Source of the DNA: a virus
Reading direction: 5' to 3' (one strand)
IMG/VR virus record: IMGVR_UViG_3300021376_000208
Span: 1 to 33,029 of that record
DNA: 33,029 nt
Shown one piece after another: positions 14,470 to 19,798 of this stretch. Position 1 is the first letter of the stretch, and each line of letters begins with the position of its first letter. The notes under the pieces were generated by a model. The model saw only the letters and a program-made list of their open reading frames with translations. It searched no databases and was not told the origin of the DNA. A program made the position numbers and the translations under genes.

Positions 14470-14475
14470 TATTTA
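14470..14475 (-). promoter_or_regulatory. Late-type promoter box for tail-fibre trio
   Basis: Minus-strand TAAATA (in CATAAATA), 5 nt before the ATG at 14464; its first three bases are the stop codon of the preceding gene. Confidence 0.6.
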
Positions 14476-14631
14476 TGATAAACTAGGTTGAGATACTCCT
14501 GTTGGTGTAGGTAATTGCTGTGTAGGGGGGATATCGGCGCTTGTAATTAAATTTGATTTATCTGATTGAGGCAAAGGGCTTTTTTTCTTTTTATTCTTAA
14601 GAATATTAAGCATATATTGCTTAAATGTCAT
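14473..14631 (-). CDS. Small basic/Pro-rich protein
   Basis: 52 aa: MTFKQYMLNILKNKKKKSP followed by a Pro/Ser/Thr/Gln-rich tail (DIPPTQQLPTPTGVSQPSLS). The helix-plus-lysine start and disordered tail suggest a minor virion or assembly peptide. A late-type box lies 5 nt before ATG and the next late box overlaps its stop. Confidence 0.65.
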   Translation of the reverse strand: MTFKQYMLNILKNKKKKSPLPQSDKSNLITSADIPPTQQLPTPTGVSQPSLS

Positions 14632-14636
14632 AGAAT

Positions 14637-14642
14637 TATTTA
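14637..14642 (-). promoter_or_regulatory. Late-type promoter box
   Basis: Minus-strand TAAATA, 5 nt before the ATG at 14631, abutting a 10-bp hairpin. Confidence 0.55.
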
Positions 14643-14674
14643 TCTGAGCTAAGGAATAGAACCCTAGCTCAGAT
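14642..14674 (-). repeat. 10-bp inverted repeat after exported-protein gene
   Basis: ATCTGAGCTA (14642-14651) and TAGCTCAGAT (14665-14674) form a perfect 10-bp stem with a 13-nt loop, 10 nt past the stop of the minus-strand gene at 14685. There is no T run, so it may stabilise or process the mRNA 3' end rather than act as a classic terminator. Confidence 0.6.
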
Positions 14675-14684
14675 TAGGGAACTA

Positions 14685-14999
14685 TTACTTAGAGAAGTCG
14701 CCCAGGTCTCTCTCGAACGTATATTCGCCCGGATTCTTAACCAGGGTGTCGAATACTTCGTCGGTAGCACCAGCCATAGCTGCAAAAGGAGATGCAACTG
14801 CGAAGATTCCAAAGCCACCAACTGTACCAACGGCTCCTAGAGGTCTTACAACAAGTACATCACCGATAGCGGCGAACACACTCTCAGCAGTTACATCGTC
14901 ATCATCATTGCAAGGACTGCAATTTGACGACCCTGAATCTGCCAAGGACATGCTAGCTAAGGCAAAGCCTGCTACTAGCGGAGTAATGAATTTATTCAT
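14685..14999 (-). CDS. Exported small protein, bacterial-like
   Basis: 104 aa. Signal peptide MNKFITPLVAGFALASMSLA, then two Cys (SNCSPC) and an Asp run, then VLVVRPLGAVGTVGGFGIFA and ASPFAAMAGATDEVFDTLV, ending GEYTFERDLGDF. The RPLG...PF-A-GG/AT...TLV...P...F-R-LGDF pattern resembles a common bacterial exported protein family of unknown function, so this is likely host-derived. The start is ATG 14999, not the longer upstream frame, because the full late box TATAAATA ends 5 nt before it. Codons are more GC-rich than nearby genes. Confidence 0.75.
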   Translation of the reverse strand: MNKFITPLVAGFALASMSLADSGSSNCSPCNDDDDVTAESVFAAIGDVLVVRPLGAVGTVGGFGIFAVASPFAAMAGATDEVFDTLVKNPGEYTFERDLGDFSK

Positions 15000-15004
15000 G
15001 TATC

Positions 15005-15012
15005 TATTTATA
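15005..15012 (-). promoter_or_regulatory. Late promoter box, full TATAAATA
   Basis: Minus-strand TATAAATA, 5 nt before the ATG at 14999. Confidence 0.75.
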
Positions 15013-15041
15013 AATGAAAAGTAGAAAAAATCAAGAAATAT

Positions 15042-15049
15042 TATAAATA
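15042..15049 (+). promoter_or_regulatory. Late promoter box, full TATAAATA
   Basis: TATAAATA, 6 nt before the GTG at 15056; it supports that GTG as the start. Confidence 0.7.
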
Positions 15050-15055
15050 ATTGAA

Positions 15056-15622
15056 GTGTATATAGTTTGCTCATTACCTCGCACTGGTACCTTGTCAATG
15101 ACTAGCATGGCAAATACTGTTGGGTTAAAACCAAAACATATAGGAAGCACTGCAACATTTGATTTTATTACAGGTGGAAAATATAACTTTTTTTCAGATA
15201 CTCCTTTTTATTCACCTACATTTTTACACATAATAAAAAATGTAAATTTTAAATTAATCTATATTGAAAAAGATCCTAAGGCTATTTATGAATCATGGAA
15301 AAAAATAAATTTATTAGTCAATTTTAAAAAAGGAGAAACTTTAGTAAAGAATAACAACTACGTTGAAGCACAATTTTTAGATTATGCATGTTATCTAGAA
15401 TTATTTAAAACAGTAGAAGTTACAGAAGAAATTTTTATAAAAGCAGTAAATGATCATAAGCAAAAAATTAAAGATTTTGTAAATTTTACCAATAAGCCCA
15501 TTTTATATTATAACTTTAATATGGGGTGGGAGCCATTTTGTCAATTTACTAATACACAAGTTCCCGCTGAAACAGATATTCCAAAATTAAACGTAAATAC
15601 AATGTTTGATAAGATTGTCTAA
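15056..15622 (+). CDS. Sulfotransferase-family P-loop protein
   Basis: 188 aa from GTG. The N-terminal strand and loop MYIVCSLPRTGTLSMTSM match the P-loop of the small sulfotransferase family (Sulfotransfer_4 type), and the closing motif WEPFCQFTNTQVPAETDIP with a following Asn matches that family's typical W-PLC-FLG-PVP-PFP-N end. It is shorter than most members. The substrate is unknown; such enzymes are frequent in aquatic phages and might modify host or virion surface sugars. Under a late promoter, divergent from the exported protein. Confidence 0.8.
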   Translation: MYIVCSLPRTGTLSMTSMANTVGLKPKHIGSTATFDFITGGKYNFFSDTPFYSPTFLHIIKNVNFKLIYIEKDPKAIYESWKKINLLVNFKKGETLVKNNNYVEAQFLDYACYLELFKTVEVTEEIFIKAVNDHKQKIKDFVNFTNKPILYYNFNMGWEPFCQFTNTQVPAETDIPKLNVNTMFDKIV

Positions 15623-15628
15623 TAAATA
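15623..15628 (+). promoter_or_regulatory. Orphan late-type box before a short frame without ATG
   Basis: TAAATA-N5-GTG, but the GTG is followed directly by TAG. A frame from ATT 15629 would encode a 26-residue hydrophobic peptide with a basic tail (ITIIGTSILSFLGIKRKSKR) ending at 15709. Whether anything is made is unknown. Confidence 0.3.
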
Positions 15629-15706
15629 ATTAAGTGTAGCTTTATAATAACAATAATAGGAACGTCAATTTTAAGCTTTTTAGGTATAAAAAGAAAAAGC
15701 AAGAGA

Positions 15707-15712
15707 TAAATA
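15707..15712 (+). promoter_or_regulatory. Late-type promoter box
   Basis: TAAATA, 5 nt before the ATG at 15718. Confidence 0.6.
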
Positions 15713-15717
15713 GTTTT

Positions 15718-16440
15718 ATGAAAAAATTGTTGGCATATTTACTAGTCTCGTTGTTGGCAGCATCATCTTATGCAGCGAATTTAGCCGTATCAACAGATGC
15801 TGACTATTATATGTATTACGGTACGTTTAATAGTACAAGAACACCTTTATATATTGGTGTAAACGAGCAAACCGCTGGTAATCCGTATCAATATCATTTT
15901 AATGTTGCAGGTATTGAGATAAATGATATTTCTGGCTTTAATACCGGTAATACCGGTTTACTTAAATTAAATCTTCAGCGTTTTAGAGTCCCTGGAACTG
16001 TAGTTCCAGGGTATATGGGGCCCCCTACTTATTCCTATCAAACATCCGGGGTATCCTTTACTATAAAGGCTGTAGCGTTAACAGATAGTTTTTCTAATAT
16101 TGAGATAGCATCAGATCCTTTAGCTTGGTACAATACAAATCTTTTAAATAGACCTGCATTAGATATAGTAACCTTTAATCAAGCGGGAGAAGTTCACTTT
16201 AATATTACATCTGCATTAAATGAATGGAAGGTAGATCCTTTAAAGAATTTTGGTATAGGGCTTATAGGAACATATTCTTCAGTGACAGGAACAACAGCGC
16301 AGTTTTATTCATTAGAATATACTACAGATCTTTCAAAACTCCCAACAGTAGGTGTCATCCCTGAGCCTAGAATAATTGAATTTCTTTTAGCAACAGCTTT
16401 TATATTACTACTCTTTAAAACAGTTTTTAGACATAAGTGA
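15718..16440 (+). CDS. PEP-CTERM exported protein
   Basis: 240 aa. Signal peptide MKKLLAYLLVSLLAASSYA (cleavage near 19-20), a beta-rich body with a DNRLRE-like pattern (LLKLNLQRF ... VHFNITSALNEWKVDPLKNF ... GIGLIG), and a C-terminal sorting signal: VIPEPR, a hydrophobic segment and a basic end (FKTVFRHK). The PEP motif, membrane helix and basic tail are the three parts of a PEP-CTERM signal processed by exosortase in some Gram-negative hosts. It overlaps the pseudopilin gene by 4 nt, so the two are translated together. PEP-CTERM proteins are a bacterial surface/EPS feature and unusual on a phage. Confidence 0.8.
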   Translation: MKKLLAYLLVSLLAASSYAANLAVSTDADYYMYYGTFNSTRTPLYIGVNEQTAGNPYQYHFNVAGIEINDISGFNTGNTGLLKLNLQRFRVPGTVVPGYMGPPTYSYQTSGVSFTIKAVALTDSFSNIEIASDPLAWYNTNLLNRPALDIVTFNQAGEVHFNITSALNEWKVDPLKNFGIGLIGTYSSVTGTTAQFYSLEYTTDLSKLPTVGVIPEPRIIEFLLATAFILLLFKTVFRHK

Positions 16441-17162
16441 AAGCGTTTACTATTGTCGAGCTCTTAGTAGCAATAACCATTATAGGTTTATTAGCAGGCC
16501 TGGGGTTACCCACTTTAAATAGCGCATTACAAGCAGGTAAAAAAGCAAAAGAAATCGCTGCATTAAAAAATCTTATAGTTGCGTATAATACATATACAGT
16601 TGATAACAATAATATCTTAATGAAAAGTTATGATAGAACAGGAACTGCTAATGATATAAATGGTAACCCTATAGGAGGAGAAGACAGCCATGAAGCGCAC
16701 CGCTGGCCATGGCGCTTAGCTCCATATTTTAATTATGGATTTTATGGAACTACACATGTTAATGATATAGAATCATATATAATGAGCCAAGGCGGATTAT
16801 CACAAACCTATCTGGTAAGTGTAATACCCTCCTTTGGTTTAAGCCTATATTGTGGAGGCAATGACTATGAAGGTAAAGCTCAACACCCAGTAGCTAAAAA
16901 TATAAATCAAGTTCAAAAGCCTGGTCAATTTATTGCTTTTGTATCTTCTAGAAGCGTTGCAATCGGCAAAAGATATGAGGGGTTTTATTATGTAGATATA
17001 CCTCGTTCACAGAAATATGATAGTAAAGGCAATCCTAAGAGTTCGGGTAATATATCTGCCCGGTATAGCGAACATGCAGTAGTAGCATTTTTAGGCGGAA
17101 ATGTGTCTGTCTTGCAATATAAAGATTTAGCTTCAAACAAGACGTTTTGGTCTCCCGAATAG
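16437..17162 (+). CDS. Type II secretion/type IV pilin-like pseudopilin
   Basis: 241 aa from GTG 16437 (GTGA overlap). The start MKAFTIVELLVAITIIGLL is a class III prepilin signal: short basic leader, F at +1, E at +5 and a hydrophobic helix. Cleavage and N-methylation would occur before Phe4 if Ala3 serves at -1. The body has the Trp/Gly-rich pattern (EDSHEAHRWPWRLAPYFNYG) and a final strand motif SEHAVVAFLGGNVSVL, matching the H-G-x-FxDGxV end of the many pseudopilins in Verrucomicrobiota, Planctomycetota and Lentisphaerota. Lacks the usual Gly at -1. May alter or plug a host secretion or pilus system; this is inference. Confidence 0.85.
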   Translation: MKAFTIVELLVAITIIGLLAGLGLPTLNSALQAGKKAKEIAALKNLIVAYNTYTVDNNNILMKSYDRTGTANDINGNPIGGEDSHEAHRWPWRLAPYFNYGFYGTTHVNDIESYIMSQGGLSQTYLVSVIPSFGLSLYCGGNDYEGKAQHPVAKNINQVQKPGQFIAFVSSRSVAIGKRYEGFYYVDIPRSQKYDSKGNPKSSGNISARYSEHAVVAFLGGNVSVLQYKDLASNKTFWSPE

Positions 17163-17171
17163 TATTGATAA

Positions 17172-17294
17172 TTTTCTATATACCGTAAATATACACATGG
17201 TTATAGATTATTTCTTTCTGAATTTAATTTTAAAAGAGAAGATACTAATTGGTCAGGTGGGACGTGGGGTAATGCTATTTACATAAAGAGGTAA
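17172..17294 (+). pseudogene. Possible 5'-truncated gene fragment
   Basis: An open stretch without a start codon reads YRKYTHGYRLFLSEFNFKRE then TNWSGGTWGNAIYIKR and stop; the composition is protein-like. A late-type TAAATA (17186-17191) sits 5 nt before an ATG at 17197, but that ATG is in another frame and would give a 29-aa hydrophobic peptide (17197-17286). I favour a gene remnant, but the 29-aa peptide cannot be excluded. Confidence 0.35.
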
Positions 17295-17306
17295 AACTGG
17301 TTTAGT

Positions 17307-17546
17307 ATGAAATTTTGTAAAAGAATTACTCATACCTATAAAGGTATTAATAATATTGAGACTACAGTAGATTATATTAGAGAAGATAATGTTCTAACTT
17401 TTCACGGAAAAGAGTTTCTCTCTTTATGGCTTAATTTTATAAAAAACAAACCTACATTTTATATTGATCAATGTAAATGTTATTATTATATTGATTATGC
17501 TTTTGCAGCTAGACAAACAGATAGCTTTCTTAACCCTATAGGATAA
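17307..17546 (+). CDS. Hypothetical protein upstream of heme oxygenase
   Basis: 79 aa with two central Cys in DQCKCYYYIDYAF and several His/Tyr residues; no family recognised. It lies 8 nt before the heme oxygenase gene in the same direction and may be part of the same unit. No clear promoter or Shine-Dalgarno of the types used elsewhere in the window, other than a purine tract AGAGG about 15 nt upstream. Confidence 0.55.
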   Translation: MKFCKRITHTYKGINNIETTVDYIREDNVLTFHGKEFLSLWLNFIKNKPTFYIDQCKCYYYIDYAFAARQTDSFLNPIG

Positions 17547-17549
17547 AAT
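17544..17549 (+). promoter_or_regulatory. Late-like box variant TAAAAT
   Basis: TAAAAT, one change from TAAATA-type boxes, 5 nt before the ATG at 17555 (heme oxygenase). Confidence 0.35.
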
Positions 17550-17554
17550 ATTTT

Positions 17555-18163
17555 ATGATTTGGCATCTAATAAAAGTTCTTACAGCTTATCGGCCTAATA
17601 AGCTATCTAAAAAAATTAAAGCAGAAACAAAAATAAAGCATGATTTAATTGAGAAGCATCCTTTTATTAAATCTATGATAGATGGCTCGCTGTCTGATAC
17701 AAAATATGCTATATATTTAAATAACTTACTCCCAATTTATAAATCTGTTGAAATGTTATTGTTTAATAAACGCTTTAATAATTTAGACATCTTTCAATCT
17801 AAAAAAATTTTTAAAGATATTAATGAATACAAAAAAACACTTAATATTGATTTAGATGATACTAATTTACAATTTAATGAAGAATGGTTAAATCATTTCT
17901 ATACCAAGTCAGAGTTTTTAAAGAAAACAGATTTATATATAAGATGGTTAGCAGATATGTATGGAGGGCAAATAATAAAAAGAAATATTAAGTACAATAC
18001 AAAATATAATTTTAAGAATTTAAGAGAATGTATTATAGCAGTAAGGAAGTACATAGAAATGGATTTAACAGAAAACAATGTAAATGATTTCATCAATGAA
18101 GTTAACATATGTTATGACTTTCATTATGATATTGTCGAAAAAATAGAGAAGCTTGATATTTAA
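17555..18163 (+). CDS. ho1: Heme oxygenase, biliverdin-forming
   Basis: 202 aa, a normal length for HO1-type enzymes. The proximal heme-ligand region reads KIKAETKIKHDLIEKHPF, with His29 as the likely iron ligand. The distal helix YIRWLADMYGGQII (about residues 128-141) matches the family motif R-YLGDLSGGQ with its flexible Gly-Gly. The enzyme opens heme to biliverdin, Fe and CO using reduced ferredoxin. The bilin reductase gene follows after 21 nt, so heme can be turned into a reduced bilin by two phage enzymes. Such genes are known from cyanophages and from some non-cyanobacterial marine phages. The C-terminal half is divergent, so activity is not certain. Confidence 0.82.
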   Translation: MIWHLIKVLTAYRPNKLSKKIKAETKIKHDLIEKHPFIKSMIDGSLSDTKYAIYLNNLLPIYKSVEMLLFNKRFNNLDIFQSKKIFKDINEYKKTLNIDLDDTNLQFNEEWLNHFYTKSEFLKKTDLYIRWLADMYGGQIIKRNIKYNTKYNFKNLRECIIAVRKYIEMDLTENNVNDFINEVNICYDFHYDIVEKIEKLDI

Positions 18164-18184
18164 ATTTTCGTAATAATTTTTTAT

Positions 18185-18874
18185 ATGGAAGCCGAAAAAA
18201 TAATTCCTTCAGTCTACTCTTCTTTATTTACAAGACTTAATAACAACTTACAACAATTAGAAGTAGGTCTTAATGAATCTAAAGAAGAATTTACATGGAT
18301 AAACAATATTTTCTATAGCCCGTCTATAAGATATGGTCATCTAGAATATTTTAAAGGGAGAGAAGATAAAATTGAAGTAGTTCATTGTGTTTTATGGCCT
18401 TCCTATTTTAAAGGTATTCCTATTTTTGGGTTTGATATTATAAGACTCGGAGAAAAGGTTACAGGTGTATTTTGTGATTACACCCCATCCCCCTTTAAAG
18501 TAAAAGAATTATCAGACGTTTTGGGTGATGTGTTTTCTAAGCTTAATAAATATAATAGAGGCCTTCCTGAGCAGGCTAAGTTCTTTTCATCTCATTTTAT
18601 AGCTGTACAGCCGCAATGTGAAGAAAGCTATAACGATATTGAAAATGGTTGCTTTGATTTGCTTGATAAATATTTATCCTATATAAAAAAGGCTGATAAA
18701 GATAATTTCTATTTAAGAGGAGATGATATTATCAATCATATAGAAGGTCAGAACAACTATAGTTTAAATCAAAGAAAGAATACCAAGACACAAAAAGCAT
18801 TAGCAAAATATGTAGGTAAAGAAAAAGCAGAAAGTTTTATTAATAATATTCTTTTTCCAGCTTACAAAGCTTAA
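18185..18874 (+). CDS. Ferredoxin-dependent bilin reductase (PcyA/PebS/PcyX type)
   Basis: 229 aa, close to phage PebS/PcyX length. The substrate-pocket motif VVHCVLWP...GIPIFGFDIIRLG has His67 and Asp84, 17 residues apart as in PcyA His88/Asp105; Glu54 may match PcyA Glu76. The C-terminal helix NQRKNTKTQKALAKYVGKE and ILFP match the family's Q-x-x-x-N-D-x-T...LF end, but the usual Asp is Thr200 here, which may change which double bond is reduced. The product (phycoerythrobilin, phycocyanobilin or other) cannot be told by eye. Works after the adjacent heme oxygenase. The stop shares TTAA with a minus-strand fragment. Confidence 0.85.
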   Translation: MEAEKIIPSVYSSLFTRLNNNLQQLEVGLNESKEEFTWINNIFYSPSIRYGHLEYFKGREDKIEVVHCVLWPSYFKGIPIFGFDIIRLGEKVTGVFCDYTPSPFKVKELSDVLGDVFSKLNKYNRGLPEQAKFFSSHFIAVQPQCEESYNDIENGCFDLLDKYLSYIKKADKDNFYLRGDDIINHIEGQNNYSLNQRKNTKTQKALAKYVGKEKAESFINNILFPAYKA

Positions 18875-19036
18875 GAGGCCACTATTACATTATAAGCTAC
18901 AGGCTTAAGAGTCTCATCAAATATAGCAGTAGCGTGTCCGACTTCTTTTACAACAATCAAGCTTCACTAAATTACCAGCTGCTGTGTTTATGTCTAACCC
19001 TGCCACTAAAGCAGGACCTAATGTGGGGTTGCTAAA
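18871..19036 (-). pseudogene. Frameshifted, 5'-truncated structural gene remnant
   Basis: On the minus strand one frame reads SNPTLGPALVAGLDINTAAG then NLVKL, and a second frame continues VVKEVGHATAIFDETLKPVA then YNVIVAS and stop. Joining the two gives a smooth protein-like sequence, so a one-base shift near 18961-18966 is likely. No start codon is found upstream. The stop overlaps the bilin reductase stop by TTAA, as for intact convergent pairs here. A sequencing error or a decayed virion gene are both possible. Confidence 0.5.
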
Positions 19037-19053
19037 TAAAAAAATTAATATGA

Positions 19054-19794
19054 TTATTGAATAACAAATCCATTCTCAAAGACCAAATCTCTGTCTTCAA
19101 AATCTTCACCTGTTTTTATGGCATACACTAACAAATCTTCTAAGAATGTGCATTTGTAAATTTTTCTTTTTTCTCTATTAACTAATCTCTTAAAATTATA
19201 GAAATTATTGACATCTGCAACCAAGAAAGAATCCTCTAGTCTTGCAGAAGTTATTATAATTGAGTTTTCCATTTCAAACACTGGTATGACTCTGAACATG
19301 GGTACACCTCCTACCACATTTGTAATATCAACACCAGATGTGTTGTTGCTTTGCTTATGAGTTATACTTAAGAATATTCTACTTCCTTGTAGGAAAGAAT
19401 AAATCAAAAGTTTATGATTTTCAAAACCTGTGTATGCACCAGGTGCAATCAATCTGTGTTCACCTATAACATTAAAATCATTATCTATTTCAACTCTGTA
19501 CAGAGAAAAATCTGTCAATGGATTGTAATTATCTAATGTTTCTTCTGTTAATTCTGGGCTTTTAATATAAGAAATAAATTTTTTATCTCCTTCTTCTGAA
19601 TAAACTGGATTGCATTCGATTTGATTTGCGAAGTTAAATAACTTTTTATCTTCATTGGTTGTCAAGTCTCTTGCATATATTGATTCAAAGGAGATTTTTC
19701 TGTTGTTGCTAAACACAGTTGGTTCACCTCCTTTGGTAAGCAGTAAAAATTTATTGTCATTTTTTTTAAACAAATAAGGTTGATGGTTTTTCAT
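19054..19794 (-). CDS. Virion-operon protein of unknown function
   Basis: 246 aa, beta-rich with repeated strand-turn units (NHQPYLFKKNDNKFLLLTKG, SFLVADVNNFYNFKRLVNRE, DLLVYAIKTGEDFEDRDLVF), suggestive of a small propeller or solenoid fold; no family named. It follows the 965-aa protein by 4 nt and has a late-type box overlapping that gene's stop, 5 nt before ATG. Probably a structural or accessory tail protein. Confidence 0.65.
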   Translation of the reverse strand: MKNHQPYLFKKNDNKFLLLTKGGEPTVFSNNRKISFESIYARDLTTNEDKKLFNFANQIECNPVYSEEGDKKFISYIKSPELTEETLDNYNPLTDFSLYRVEIDNDFNVIGEHRLIAPGAYTGFENHKLLIYSFLQGSRIFLSITHKQSNNTSGVDITNVVGGVPMFRVIPVFEMENSIIITSARLEDSFLVADVNNFYNFKRLVNREKRKIYKCTFLEDLLVYAIKTGEDFEDRDLVFENGFVIQ

Positions 19795-19798
19795 ATGT

